Shown piece by piece: positions 16,132-24,912 of a stretch of 38,136 nt of DNA. The notes under the pieces were generated by a model. That model had not been told where the DNA came from and made no database searches. It was given only the letters and a program-made list of their open reading frames with translations. The translations under genes were made by a program, and so were the position numbers. Source of the DNA: Bacillota bacterium (GTDB lineage Bacteria; Bacillota; Clostridia; Christensenellales; CAG-138); the NCBI GenBank assembly GCA_023455425.1, contig JAEYCM010000021.1:1-38136 (forward strand), written 5' to 3'. The first letter of the stretch is position 1. Each line of letters starts with the position of its first letter.

Positions 16132-17007
16132 TCATTGCGCCCAAGCTTGGTACATTTTTTGCATCATCAGAGCGTCTTCCGCCATTGTGCCGCGGGATTC
16201 GCAGATGACAACAGGCGTATAGCGGCGCTTATACAGAAGCTCTGCAAGCGGCGGAAACTCCGGTCCAAACTGGGTATCCGCAAAGGTATGGTGCATCTTC
16301 TCCCCCGCTTTCGTAAACTCAATGCGGCTGAAATGAATGTGCACCTGCCTTGCCCGATCCATTCCCAACCTGTTTTCCACAGCGTCCAAAATGGCGGCGT
16401 AGTCGTCCTGCGTTTTGATTGCGCCCATACCCCGGCAATGCAGATGACCAAAGTCGATACACGGGAGCAGGCGCTCATCTACGTTGCAGAGCGCAAGTAT
16501 TTCCTCAAGGTCTCCCAATTGACTCAGTTTTCCCATCGTTTCCGGGCAGAGCGCAAAGGAGGTTAAATCGAGGTCCGCATCGTCGAGGGTTTCAATAATC
16601 TCCTTTAAAAGCGTAGATGCGGCGAAAAGAGACTCTCCCCTGCCTGTTTTCAAAGCGGAACCGGGATGGAACACGCCGCGAACCGCGCCCATTTGCTTGC
16701 CGGTACGCACGGCTTTTAAGAAATACTCCTTGTTTTTCTGCATGCTTTCCGGGTCTGCGGTAACCAGGTTGATATAGTAGGGGAAATGGACGCTCATCTG
16801 AATGTCGTATTCTTCCATAAACTTTTTAATCGTCGCCGCGGTCTCCTCCCGGATGCGGATGCCGTGGCCAAAGGAATATTCAAATGCCTGAAGTCCCATA
16901 TCCGAAAGCCATTTGGGGGCCTGCCAGGTTGCGGTATGACCTTGTGCGTAAAAAGAATCGGAATTTCCTGCGGGGCCGAACCGAATGCGCGGCGTTGTAA
17001 CGTTCAT
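16132..17007 (-). CDS. TIM-barrel protein, endonuclease IV / xylose-isomerase-like
   Basis: A 291-aa AP endonuclease 2-type TIM barrel. Metal-ligand-like positions are visible along the sequence: MSVHFPYYINL, FHPGSALKTGRG, CPETMGKLSQLG (the Glu position), CIDFGHLHCRG, VHIHFSRIEF and VICESRG. This order matches Nfo-type endonuclease IV, but several motif residues differ from classical Nfo (for example IDFGH where Nfo has DTCH). DNA repair of abasic sites is plausible but not certain; a sugar isomerase is the alternative. ATG 17007 follows TAGGAGGAAT. Confidence 0.8.
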   Translation of the reverse strand: MNVTTPRIRFGPAGNSDSFYAQGHTATWQAPKWLSDMGLQAFEYSFGHGIRIREETAATIKKFMEEYDIQMSVHFPYYINLVTADPESMQKNKEYFLKAVRTGKQMGAVRGVFHPGSALKTGRGESLFAASTLLKEIIETLDDADLDLTSFALCPETMGKLSQLGDLEEILALCNVDERLLPCIDFGHLHCRGMGAIKTQDDYAAILDAVENRLGMDRARQVHIHFSRIEFTKAGEKMHHTFADTQFGPEFPPLAELLYKRRYTPVVICESRGTMAEDALMMQKMYQAWAQ

Positions 17008-17097
17008 GGCATTCCTCCTAAGTGTGCGTTAATTCTATTATACCCACGTTCTCTTTGAAATGCGGCATAAATACGGAATGGTCTGGATAATGGCAGG

Positions 17098-17784
17098 CTA
17101 TCCTTCAAACACTTCACAGAGTTTACTCAGCGCCTTTTTTTCAATACGGGATACATACGAACGCGAAATATCTAGCATGTTTGCAATTTCGCGCTGGGTC
17201 ATACAGAAGTTTCCGGCAAGGCCATACCTTAGCTCGATCACAAGGCGTTCCCGCTCGGTCAGATGTTTTCGGATCAGGCACCGGAGCTGTTCCGCCGCAA
17301 TGCGCAGTTCCACCTCGTCTCCGACAAGGGAGGCCTCGGAACCCAATACCTCCGCCAGAGAGATGTCGTTCCCATCCCGGTCGGTGCCGATGGCGTCGTT
17401 GAGGGATACTTCGCTTGGCCTGCGCTTATCGGACCGGATACTCATGAGGATTTCATTTTCAATGCAGCGGGCGGCATAGGTTGCAAGCGCAGTGCCTTTT
17501 TGCGCGTCATAGGTGGAAACCGCTTTGATAAGCCCAATTGTGCCGATGGATATGATATCGTCGCTGTCCCTGTTGGTTCCGGTAAACTTTTTCGCAATAT
17601 GGGCAACCAGACGGAGATTGTGTTCAATGAGCATGGACCTCGCCTCGTCATCCCCTTCTGCGCAGCGCGCGAGGCAGTCTTTTTCCTGCTCCGCAGTCAG
17701 GGGTTCGGGAAATGAGTTTCCGTTGTTGATGTAAGCGGCAAAAAAGAATATGTCCTTGCAGAGTTGCATCAGGATATCAAGCAT
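17098..17784 (-). CDS. sigK: Sporulation sigma factor, pro-sigma-K
   Basis: Mother-cell late sporulation sigma factor. At 228 aa it closely follows Bacillus SigK: YINNGNSFPEPL, then RSMLIEHNLRLVAHIAKKF (region 2), SIGTIGLIKAV, TYAARCIENEILM, and region 4 with TQREIANMLDISRSYVSRIEKKAL. The first 17 residues are hydrophobic (IFFFAA) and align with the Bacillus pro-sequence, which is cut just before the YVKNN/YINNG segment. Activation by SpoIVFB-type proteolysis is therefore expected. The gene is uninterrupted, with no skin-like element. ATG 17784 follows GGGAGG. Confidence 0.9.
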   Translation of the reverse strand: MLDILMQLCKDIFFFAAYINNGNSFPEPLTAEQEKDCLARCAEGDDEARSMLIEHNLRLVAHIAKKFTGTNRDSDDIISIGTIGLIKAVSTYDAQKGTALATYAARCIENEILMSIRSDKRRPSEVSLNDAIGTDRDGNDISLAEVLGSEASLVGDEVELRIAAEQLRCLIRKHLTERERLVIELRYGLAGNFCMTQREIANMLDISRSYVSRIEKKALSKLCEVFEG

Positions 17785-17904
17785 GCGCCAATACCTCCCT
17801 AATTCTGCGGTGTATCAGCATATGCTTGAGACAGCTTGTTGGTTGTTTGTCCCGGAAAGCCGCAGACAAAGCTAATTTCAAAAACCAATCGGGTGAGGTA
17901 TATG

Positions 17905-17940
17905 AAAAGCGGCGTGTGAAGATGGTTCTTCAGCACGCCG
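17905..17940 (-). terminator. Terminator of the mltG-U32 unit
   Basis: A 13-bp stem CGGCGTG(C)TGAAGA/TCTTCACACGCCG with one bulged base and a 4-base loop, then CTTTT on the minus strand. It lies 85 bases after the U32 gene. The rest of 17785-18024 shows only the sigK upstream region. Confidence 0.75.
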
Positions 17941-18024
17941 ATGATAAAAACTTTTAAAGCGCTATACAGAATAACCTGCCGTCTCATCAAAAGCAAATCC
18001 ACAGGAGGATCATGTTTTCGCGTG

Positions 18025-19254
18025 TTAGGTCTGCGGCAATTTTTTACGCAGCATATCGCCTGCTTGCAGGGGCTGATCCGCCACGATCCATAGCCGCTGC
18101 TGCGGATGGGGGGCAGAGGCCACCTCTTCCCCATCCTCTGTCCGTAAGGATCTAACCGTGATCGTCCGGTCAATGCTGCCGGGCGCAAGGATTTCCAGCA
18201 TATCTCCCGTGAAAAAGCGGTTGCGCTGCTCAATGAGCGCCGTATGCTGTACTTCGTCATATTCTAGTACGACTGCGGAAAGCTCATGCGTCTGTATGTA
18301 GCCTGCGCTGTGCGTCATTTGCCCCTCACCCCCCGGATCGCCGAATGCAAAGCCCGTGGTATAAGGCCGGTGGCTGGCCTTTTCAAGCTCTTCCATCAAT
18401 GCGGCGTCAGGCGGCTCAGTGAAAGGCCGGTCCCGGTAGGCGTCGAGCGCCATACGGTAGGCGTTTACGATGGTGGCCACATAGTAGACGCTTTTCATGC
18501 GCCCTTCAATTTTCAGGCTGTCTGCACCCGTTAACAGCGCTTCATGGAGTTTGGGCAGCAAATTCAGATCGCGGGAATTGAGCACGTATGTTCCGCGCGT
18601 ATCCTGCTCAATGGAAAAGTACTCTCCGTTCTTTCCCCGTTCCCGAAGCTCATAGGTCCAGCGGCAAGGCTGCGCGCACTCGCCCTTGTTGGAATCGCGC
18701 CCATTGATATAGTTGCTCAGCAGACACCTTCCGGAATAGGAAACGCACATGGCGCCATGCACAAACAACTCAAGCTCAAGGGAAGGCACCCGTTCCTTAA
18801 TGGCGCGGACTTCGTTAAGCGAAAGCTCCCGCGCAAGCACAATGCGCTTGACGCCCTGCTCCTGCCAGAATGCTGCGGCATGGGAATTGAGGGTGTTTGC
18901 CTGCGTGCTTAAATGCAGTTCCATATCCGGCACATGTTCCCTTGCAAGACACAGGACGCCCGGATCATTGACGATGAGCGCGTCGGTGCCTGCGGAACGA
19001 AGATCCCGCAAAAACGCGGGAAGCCCGGATAATTCATAATCCCGAGCAAAGGAGTTGACTGCCACATAAACGCGCTTTTTGTTCCTGTGCGCAAACGTGC
19101 AGGCCTCAAAGAGCTGATCCAGCGTGAAGTTATCCGCAAAATTCCTGAGGCTCATTTGCCGCATACCGACATACACGGCATCCGCACCAAAGCGCAATGC
19201 CGTGTAAAACCGTTCCATATTGCCAGCAGGGGCCAGTAATTCAGGAATTTTCAT
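18025..19254 (-). CDS. trhP: U32 family protein, likely tRNA hydroxylation protein TrhP
   Basis: A 409-aa peptidase-U32-family protein. The family includes TrhP, which makes 5-hydroxyuridine at tRNA position 34 from prephenate-derived chemistry, so the old name 'protease' is probably wrong. Hallmarks are PELLAPAGNMERFYTALRFGADAVYVG at the N-terminus and the cysteine-bearing stretch HGAMCVSYSGRCLLSNYINGRDSNKGECAQPCRW at about 170-204, likely cluster ligands. ATG 19254 lies one base after the mltG stop, so it is coupled. Bacillus has the same mltG, yrrN and yrrO neighbourhood. Confidence 0.88.
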   Translation of the reverse strand: MKIPELLAPAGNMERFYTALRFGADAVYVGMRQMSLRNFADNFTLDQLFEACTFAHRNKKRVYVAVNSFARDYELSGLPAFLRDLRSAGTDALIVNDPGVLCLAREHVPDMELHLSTQANTLNSHAAAFWQEQGVKRIVLARELSLNEVRAIKERVPSLELELFVHGAMCVSYSGRCLLSNYINGRDSNKGECAQPCRWTYELRERGKNGEYFSIEQDTRGTYVLNSRDLNLLPKLHEALLTGADSLKIEGRMKSVYYVATIVNAYRMALDAYRDRPFTEPPDAALMEELEKASHRPYTTGFAFGDPGGEGQMTHSAGYIQTHELSAVVLEYDEVQHTALIEQRNRFFTGDMLEILAPGSIDRTITVRSLRTEDGEEVASAPHPQQRLWIVADQPLQAGDMLRKKLPQT

Positions 19255-19255
19255 A

Positions 19256-20404
19256 TCAGGACCAATACTTCGAATATTTTGCCACGTTTTCCTCATGCTC
19301 TTCAAGAGTTTTGGCGAAAATCAGCGCCTTGTTCTCCGGAAGATCCATATTGCAAAAATACATATAGCCGTCTTTCGTATACTCCTCGTTCGGGTAAAGC
19401 GCAGCTTCTATCGCCAGTTTGCCTGGGTTTGAAATGGGGCCTGCAGGAAGCCCGCCATACATGTAGGTGTTGTAAGGCGAATTTGTTGCCAATTCCTCTT
19501 CCGTATAGACGTATTTATTCACTTTAAGCGCGTACTGCATGGTAGCGCAGGATCTAAGACGCTCTCCGGCCTTTAAACGATTGTGGAATACGGCGGAAAC
19601 CTTGTAGAAATCCTCTTTTACGGACGCCTCGCGTTCGATGATGGAGGCGAGCGTAATGACATCGTCAATGCTCATGTCCAGCTCTTTGGCGCGCGCCAAA
19701 TATTCTTCCGTAAAGATTTCATTAAAGCGCACCAGCATTTTATTGATGACGCTTTCAGGCGTTGTATCCGCAAATACCTCATAGGTATCAGGAAAGAGAT
19801 AGCCTTCCAGAAAATAATCGCGCGGCTTTTCCGGGTTTTCTTTTATGGCTGCCAAAAACGGATAGGTTTCAAATATCTTTCTGTCGTTACACAGCCGCAA
19901 AAACTCCTGCTCGTCCACAGTGAGGCCTGCCTGCTGCATAGACCATATCACGCCGCTTATGGTATATCCTTCTTGGACCTTGAGGTTGATAGTCTGCCTT
20001 GGCGGGTTGCCCGCGCAGATGATATCCACTATTTCCGGGATATCCATGTTTCTTGAAAGGATATAGGTGCCGGCTTTGAGCTTATTGGCTTTGCCGACAA
20101 AATCGACATATACCTTGAAGACCGCTGTGTTGGAGATGAGGCCGGGCTCATCGCTCCCAAATGCGTTATAGAGCTTTGAGGCGACGGCGCTCGCGGAATC
20201 GCTTTTCTCCACCACGAACGCCACGGGAGTGGCGTCGTTGCTATCTACAGGCTTAATATAGCGGTCCAGTACAAAATTTATCCCAAAAGAAAAGACCGCA
20301 TAGGTGATGGCCAGGCTTAGCACCAATACCAAAAAGGGCCGTAAAAACCGCCATGTTCTTCGTAAAGCCGGGGACGGCCCGTTAAAACGCCATTTTCCAG
20401 GCAT
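19256..20404 (-). CDS. mltG: Endolytic murein transglycosylase MltG
   Basis: MltG cuts nascent glycan strands at the membrane. It has a cytoplasmic basic N-terminus, one membrane segment at about 20-42 (FLVLVLSLAITYAVFSFGI), a LysM-like subdomain, then the YceG domain with FLEGYLFPDTYEV, the catalytic Glu in ASIIEREA, TMQYAL and SPYNTYMYGGLPAGPISNPG. I choose ATG 20404 with GGAGGAAG upstream; an ATG 18 codons earlier has no site. Length is 382 aa. The U32 gene follows, coupled. Confidence 0.95.
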   Translation of the reverse strand: MPGKWRFNGPSPALRRTWRFLRPFLVLVLSLAITYAVFSFGINFVLDRYIKPVDSNDATPVAFVVEKSDSASAVASKLYNAFGSDEPGLISNTAVFKVYVDFVGKANKLKAGTYILSRNMDIPEIVDIICAGNPPRQTINLKVQEGYTISGVIWSMQQAGLTVDEQEFLRLCNDRKIFETYPFLAAIKENPEKPRDYFLEGYLFPDTYEVFADTTPESVINKMLVRFNEIFTEEYLARAKELDMSIDDVITLASIIEREASVKEDFYKVSAVFHNRLKAGERLRSCATMQYALKVNKYVYTEEELATNSPYNTYMYGGLPAGPISNPGKLAIEAALYPNEEYTKDGYMYFCNMDLPENKALIFAKTLEEHEENVAKYSKYWS

Positions 20405-20444
20405 AAGCTTCCTCCGTTGTTGCATATCGCATTGCCTTTCGTTC

Positions 20445-20479
20445 ATTATACCATAGAAACGAAGCGGGCATGGTATAAT
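20445..20479. promoter_or_regulatory. Palindromic double -10 region upstream of mltG
   Basis: ATTATACCAT (20445-20454) and ATGGTATAAT (20470-20479) form a perfect 10-base inverted repeat. It places a consensus TATAAT on each strand, one facing mltG. The -35 elements are weak. It could equally be a regulator site. Confidence 0.45.
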
Positions 20480-20555
20480 CTGCGCATGTGCGTTTGGGCC
20501 GCAGGCAAAAATCGAACCCGCATAAGAATAGGACGTATAATCGTCGCTTGCGGCT

Positions 20556-20584
20556 ATTATACCAATTACGGGAGAAGCGCGCAA
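20556..20584 (-). promoter_or_regulatory. Upstream mltG promoter
   Basis: TTGCGC (20579-20584), 17-base spacer, TATAAT (20556-20561) on the minus strand, giving a leader of about 140 bases before mltG. Within 20405-20608 I see no gene, only these two promoter-like regions and a CTGCG/CGCAG hairpin. Confidence 0.6.
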
Positions 20585-20608
20585 CAAAGCGGGCTGCGGA
20601 CTCCTCTC

Positions 20609-20953
20609 CTATCCTTCGAGCATGCTCAGGTCGGCTTCCACGGCCTCTGCCAGCAGCTTATAGACGCTTCCCAGCAGGCTGTTGAGCCGGTATTCCGCTA
20701 ACAGGAATTCGGCGGCATCCGGATTAAACTGCAACAGCTCCCCGATATGCTGCAGTTGCTGAAGCGTCTGAGGGGACTGCCTGCCCGCCATGGCATCCGC
20801 CTGCGCCTGCATCTGGAGCCTTTTGTATTCCTTATAAAATCCGCGGATGCTGTCGTTTTCCATGGCCTTTTCCCGCGCGCTTACATAAGCATGATATTCT
20901 TCGCTCTGGCGCAGCGCGGCTGCAAGCGCCTGCGTGGTTTCCGTGATTGCCAT
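20609..20953 (-). CDS. YlbF/YmcA-family protein
   Basis: A 114-aa helical protein of the YlbF/YmcA family, with the usual pattern TQALAAALRQSEEYHAYVSAREKAMENDSIRGFYKEYKRLQ and a second helical half ending in YKLLAEAVEADL. Unlike the relative at 2331 it has no cysteines, so it cannot hold the Ric-type cluster alone. In Bacillus YlbF, YmcA and YaaT act together with RNase Y. Its place just after rnj, beyond a terminator, hints at an RNA-decay link. ATG 20953 follows AAGGAG. Confidence 0.8.
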   Translation of the reverse strand: MAITETTQALAAALRQSEEYHAYVSAREKAMENDSIRGFYKEYKRLQMQAQADAMAGRQSPQTLQQLQHIGELLQFNPDAAEFLLAEYRLNSLLGSVYKLLAEAVEADLSMLEG

Positions 20954-20981
20954 ACTGAAAACTCCTTCCTGTTAGAGATTT

Positions 20982-21011
20982 AAAAAAGGCGCTGCAAACG
21001 CAGCGCCTTTT
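20982..21011 (-). terminator. rnj terminator
   Basis: GGCGCTGC/GCAGCGCC stem with a 4-base loop and TTTTTT on the minus strand, eight bases beyond the rnj stop. Confidence 0.9.
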
Positions 21012-21018
21012 AATGGTA

Positions 21019-22677
21019 TTATGGAACTTCCACGATAATAGGCAATATCACCGGATTGCGCTTTGTTTTGTTATACAGGTATTCGCGCAGCGTGTTGCGC
21101 ATACCGTTTTTGATGTTGGCCCAATCGGATTGGTGGCGCTGTTCAAACAGCACGGCCTGCGGGCGTATCAGATCACAGGCCTCGTTGATAAGATCCTCCG
21201 ATTCGCGCACATACACAAACCCACGGGAAATGAGATCCGGTCCGGCTAAAAGCTTGCCGGTCTTTTTCTGCAGCGCAATGACGATTGCAACAAGCCCGTC
21301 CTGGGACAACAGGCGGCGGTCTTTTAACACCACGTTTCCAATGTCGCCCACGCCAAGGCCGTCTATCATGACGCTGCCAGCAGGGACGCTGCCGTTGATT
21401 TTACCGGCATTGACCGTAAGCTCTACAACATCTCCGATATCGGTCATGAAGACATGCTCGGCATCCACGCCCATCTCCTGGGCAAGCTGGCCATGCATGT
21501 AAAGGTGCCGGTATTCGCCGTGCACCGGAATAAAATACTTGGGTTTGGTAAGGTTGAGCATCAGCCGCAGCTCTTCCCGGCAGGCGTGGCCGGAAACGTG
21601 GACGTCCGCCATTTGGTCATACACGACCATTGCGCCTTTTTGGAACAGCTGGTTGATCACGCGGGCCACGCCGCGTTCGTTTCCGGGGATTGCGGAAGCG
21701 GAAATGATAACGGTATCGCCTTTTCCGATATTGAGCTTGTGCGAGGAATTTGCCATGCGGAATAGCCCGCTCATCGGCTCGCCCTGGCTACCGGTGGTGA
21801 TGACGCAGACCTGATCGTCCCGGTATTTGCGCAGCTTTTCAACCTCTACAATACTTTCTTGGGGGATATTCAGATACCCCAGCTCAATCGCCGTCTGTGC
21901 AATGTTGACCATGCTGCGCCCCTGAAAGCAAATGACGCGCCCATGTGCAATTGCAACGTCCGCCACCTGTTGAATGCGGTAAATGTTGGAGGCGAAGGAG
22001 GCCACGATAACGCGTCCTTCCGCCGTATCAAAGTAATGCTCGAATGTTTTTCCGATCTCACGTTCCGATTGCGTATGGCCTGGGCGCTCTACGTTCGTAC
22101 TGTCCGACATCAGCGCAAGTACGCCCTTGGAGCCGTAATATGCAAACCGGGCGATATTCATGGGCTCGCCATCAATCGGCGTATAGTCCACCTTAAAGTC
22201 CCCGGTATGGATGACGGTCCCGATCGGGGTTGTAACGGCAAGTGCTACTGCCCCGGCGATGGAATGGCAGGTCTTGATAAATTCGATGTTGAAACAGCCG
22301 AGCCGAAGCGTGTCCCCCGGGCTCACGCAGCGGAGCATTTCCTTGCCGAGCTTGTGTTCTTCCAGCTTATGCTCAATGAGGGCAATGGTCAGCTTGGTTC
22401 CGTAAACGGGAACTTCCGGAAACTTCTGCACCGCAAACGGCAACGCGCCAATATGGTCCTCATGACCATGAGTAATCAAAAAGCCGCGCAGCTTGTCAAT
22501 ATTTTTTTCGAGATACGTCATATCGGGAATAACGAGATCGATGCCCAGCATTTCTTCATCGGGAAAAATAAGCCCACAATCGATCACGACAATATCCTTC
22601 CCGTATTCAAGTACGGTCATGTTTTTGCCGATTTCGGTCACGCCACCCAACGGAATAATCTTTAGTTTTGAAGCCAA
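21019..22677 (-). CDS. rnj: Ribonuclease J
   Basis: Metallo-beta-lactamase/beta-CASP ribonuclease with 5'-3' exo and endo activity, central to mRNA turnover and 5' maturation in Firmicutes. At 552 aa it has the IPLGGVTEIGKNM N-terminus, the catalytic HGHEDHIG, the second metal motif HTGDFKVD, a beta-CASP region (SDSTNVERPGHTQSE, HVSGHACREEL) and PVHGEYRHL. The start is TTG 22677, seven or eight bases after AAGGAGAG; no ATG is available. It has its own promoter at 22834-22862 and its own terminator. Confidence 0.95.
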   Translation of the reverse strand: MASKLKIIPLGGVTEIGKNMTVLEYGKDIVVIDCGLIFPDEEMLGIDLVIPDMTYLEKNIDKLRGFLITHGHEDHIGALPFAVQKFPEVPVYGTKLTIALIEHKLEEHKLGKEMLRCVSPGDTLRLGCFNIEFIKTCHSIAGAVALAVTTPIGTVIHTGDFKVDYTPIDGEPMNIARFAYYGSKGVLALMSDSTNVERPGHTQSEREIGKTFEHYFDTAEGRVIVASFASNIYRIQQVADVAIAHGRVICFQGRSMVNIAQTAIELGYLNIPQESIVEVEKLRKYRDDQVCVITTGSQGEPMSGLFRMANSSHKLNIGKGDTVIISASAIPGNERGVARVINQLFQKGAMVVYDQMADVHVSGHACREELRLMLNLTKPKYFIPVHGEYRHLYMHGQLAQEMGVDAEHVFMTDIGDVVELTVNAGKINGSVPAGSVMIDGLGVGDIGNVVLKDRRLLSQDGLVAIVIALQKKTGKLLAGPDLISRGFVYVRESEDLINEACDLIRPQAVLFEQRHQSDWANIKNGMRNTLREYLYNKTKRNPVILPIIVEVP

Positions 22678-22833
22678 AAAACAACTCTCCTTCTTTATGA
22701 GGCAGCATATTCCCCGGAACGTTTGCCCTTTTGCACGCCTGACCGCCTGCCCTGCTTAACAGGTGGTATTGAGCTGCTGCGGGCTTGTCTTTCCCGGTTA
22801 TGCCGCCTGAACTCTTCGCTGACAACTTGTGTT

Positions 22834-22862
22834 ATTATACGCTTTTGGCGCGTAATTGACAA
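22834..22862 (-). promoter_or_regulatory. rnj promoter
   Basis: TTGTCA (22857-22862), 17-base spacer, TATAAT (22834-22839) on the minus strand, giving a 5' leader of about 150 bases. Confidence 0.8.
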
Positions 22863-22879
22863 GCGAAACCCGATTTTGC

Positions 22880-23287
22880 CTATGCAGGCTTTTTCAATTG
22901 TAAAATTAAGCTCCCCGCAATACCGGCGACAAATCCCATTACCATGTCGGCCAAAAGGCCGAGTGTAAACGCCATGGTCTTTTCCACCAGGGAAAACGCC
23001 ACAAAGGAGATCAGCACGTAAACGGCGCCTCCGATACCGCCCCATATCCAGCCGCGCCCTTCGCTGCCGCGGGCAGCCAAGAGGCCTGCAAAGGCGGCGC
23101 ATAAAGCTTTGATGACGCTGGTGATTACGGGTATGGAATCCTCACCCAGAAGCTCGATTTTCAAGAGCAACGCAAAAAACAGTATGGCAATAATGGTAAG
23201 AATACACCCTAAAAGCGACGCCTTTACCACCCGCAAAAGCGTCCCGTTGCGTTTCTCCGGCTGTTTTTTCCTACGCTTCGTCCTCAT
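22880..23287 (-). CDS. TIGR04086 family membrane protein
   Basis: A 135-aa protein with a basic N-terminus (RTKRRKKQPEKR) and four predicted membrane helices. Its size, topology and place directly after yajC match the TIGR04086/YrzE family of Firmicutes, whose function is unknown. ATG 23287 follows AGGGGG. Only about 43 bases separate it from the yajC terminator, so expression probably depends on read-through. Confidence 0.75.
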   Translation of the reverse strand: MRTKRRKKQPEKRNGTLLRVVKASLLGCILTIIAILFFALLLKIELLGEDSIPVITSVIKALCAAFAGLLAARGSEGRGWIWGGIGGAVYVLISFVAFSLVEKTMAFTLGLLADMVMGFVAGIAGSLILQLKKPA

Positions 23288-23330
23288 ATGGTATTCCCCC
23301 TCATCTCCTATGGCAATACCTATGCGGATG

Positions 23331-23367
23331 AAAAAAAAAACATACCGGCAACATGGTTGCCGGTATG
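23331..23367 (-). terminator. yajC terminator
   Basis: A 12-bp perfect stem CATACCGGCAAC/GTTGCCGGTATG with a 3-base loop, followed by ten T on the minus strand. Confidence 0.92.
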
Positions 23368-23383
23368 CAGGTGGGTCAAATTT

Positions 23384-23707
23384 TTATTTGATTTCCTTGA
23401 CTTCTTCGGTCATGGTGTTTTCTGCCGCCACATTTTCAACCGTAGAGATCGCGCCGCGGGCAAACACGAGGCGAACCTTGTCCGGTCCGACAACCAGAGT
23501 AACAACATCATCCTTGATGGAGCCGATGGTACCATAGATACCGCCGATTGTGCGTACGCGGTCGCCCGGTTTGAGGGCGCTGAGCATATCTTTGACCTTT
23601 TTATCACGCCTGCGCTGCGGGATGATCATAACGGCGAACATGACGACCATGAGTACGATCATCAATAGTGTAGGGCTCTGAAAAAAGCTGGCGACTTCCT
23701 GCGGCAT
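23384..23707 (-). CDS. yajC: Preprotein translocase accessory subunit YajC
   Basis: A 107-aa small membrane protein associated with SecDF-YajC. One N-terminal helix (TLLMIVLMVVMFAVMIIPQRRR) is followed by the conserved cytoplasmic KPGDRVRTIGGIYGTIGSIKDDVVTL. ATG 23707 follows GGAAGG. No secDF lies in this window. Confidence 0.92.
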   Translation of the reverse strand: MPQEVASFFQSPTLLMIVLMVVMFAVMIIPQRRRDKKVKDMLSALKPGDRVRTIGGIYGTIGSIKDDVVTLVVGPDKVRLVFARGAISTVENVAAENTMTEEVKEIK

Positions 23708-23833
23708 TCTTCTTACCTTCCTTTACATATGTTTGCAGACTAAGTGTATAGCAAATGAAAAGGTGCGTCAAGGGATTTATCATGCCGTCAAACGAATGTT
23801 GCGACCACTTCACAGCCAGGACACAAGCCCGTT

Positions 23834-24733
23834 TTATGGCCTTAGCACGGCGTCGTATTTTTCGATCAATTTTACGGGCTGGTAGGAAAGTTTTGCCTTT
23901 CTCATGCCGGGGATGCCCATATCTTCTTCCCGGTTGAGATATGTCATATCGCTCCACGCATGCTCGGCAAACTGCTGGTTGATGATAGCATAGAGACCGG
24001 CATAGGAAGCGTCCGCTTTTTCGATATGAATGACAGCCATATCTTCTTTGACCTGTTCCCCCAAAGAGAACGCGACAAGCTTCCCCGCCACATAGATACA
24101 GCCGCCTTTTACATGGAGCGCGTCCATATTGGGCAGCAGGAAGGAAATGGCCTTCATCTCCCCCAAAATACCGGGTTCGTTGATGTCCTTATCCTGCAGC
24201 CAGCTCATATAAAGCTCCATGCACTCCTTCGTCCTCTCCAATGTGAGCGGCTCATAGGTAAAGCTGTACTGCGAGGTAAACTGGTTGATATGGTTGCGCT
24301 TAGCATGGTATTTGCGTCCCTTGAGGGTAATCAGGTCTTCCGCGCTATAGATATAATCAAACGTGTTGCGGTCCGGCGTCAGAGAAAACAAAGGCGCATA
24401 CGTCTGGAACAGCTCTATGAACCTGCCGTTTACGGAACGAAAACGCGGGGCAAAGCCGATTGCGCTGAAATATTCAAACGCAGCCTCAAGCGCTTTCCCG
24501 TAATCCATATCAAAGCTTTTGGGGATGGGCGGGAACATAAACGGATGCTGTTTCTTAGCGAACTGCAGCCGGATATAGAGCACATCGTCCTGCTCGGCCC
24601 ATTGGATCTTTTCGTCTTGTCCCCAGATAATAAAATTGGTAAATGTAAATTCGGAGCATTCAAATGCGTGTGGTTTTAAATATGAATCAATGATGGCCTT
24701 GTCCGAAAGACGGACGGGTTGGAATTGAAGCAA
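23834..24733 (-). CDS. DUF2156 protein, phosphatidylglycerol lysyltransferase-like domain
   Basis: A 299-aa soluble protein resembling the C-terminal GNAT-type domain of MprF-like aminoacyl-phosphatidylglycerol synthases, without the membrane domain. Conserved points are the opening LQFQPVRLSDKAIIDSYL, FTNFIIW, YIYSAEDLITLKGRKYHAKRNHINQF and YLNREEDMGIPGMRKAKLSYQP. Free-standing forms are common in Clostridia and their substrate is not settled. I choose TTG 24733 behind AAGGAAGG, matching where relatives begin; the ATG at 24781 has its site too close. Confidence 0.8.
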   Translation of the reverse strand: MLQFQPVRLSDKAIIDSYLKPHAFECSEFTFTNFIIWGQDEKIQWAEQDDVLYIRLQFAKKQHPFMFPPIPKSFDMDYGKALEAAFEYFSAIGFAPRFRSVNGRFIELFQTYAPLFSLTPDRNTFDYIYSAEDLITLKGRKYHAKRNHINQFTSQYSFTYEPLTLERTKECMELYMSWLQDKDINEPGILGEMKAISFLLPNMDALHVKGGCIYVAGKLVAFSLGEQVKEDMAVIHIEKADASYAGLYAIINQQFAEHAWSDMTYLNREEDMGIPGMRKAKLSYQPVKLIEKYDAVLRP

Positions 24734-24847
24734 CTTCTTTACCTTCCTTACAGCAATTCTTCGCGCGGCATTGGCGCGCATCCTTCTCTATTCTACCGCA
24801 AATTGCGCAATCTGTAACATATAAAATTACGAAAGATAAAACAAGGC

Positions 24848-24876
24848 TTGTCAAATGCGATCTTGTATTGTAAACT
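24848..24876 (+). promoter_or_regulatory. bioY promoter
   Basis: TTGTCA (24848-24853), 17-base spacer, TAAACT (24871-24876). The -10 lies inside the left arm of the BirA operator. Confidence 0.65.
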
Positions 24877-24900
24877 TATTAAAAATAAAAGTTAACAATA
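24866..24900 (+). promoter_or_regulatory. BirA (biotin) operator
   Basis: TATTGTAAAC, 15 bases, GTTAACAATA: arms pair with one mismatch and match the BirA site form TTGTAAAC/GTTAACAA with its 14-16-base gap. It covers the bioY -10, so holo-BirA should repress biotin uptake when biotin is ample. Confidence 0.9.
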
Positions 24901-24912
24901 AGGCGGTATCCA

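Noticed and set aside
17799..18260. Minus-strand open frame of 153 codons between sigK and the U32 gene, and a 62-codon ATG start inside it
   Set aside because: It overlaps the U32 coding end in another frame, runs through a strong terminator hairpin at 17905-17940 and has no ribosome binding site.
20480..20608. tRNA-like gene upstream of mltG (AATCGAACCCGC resembles a T-arm)
   Set aside because: No acceptor stem, anticodon arm or CCA can be built around it.
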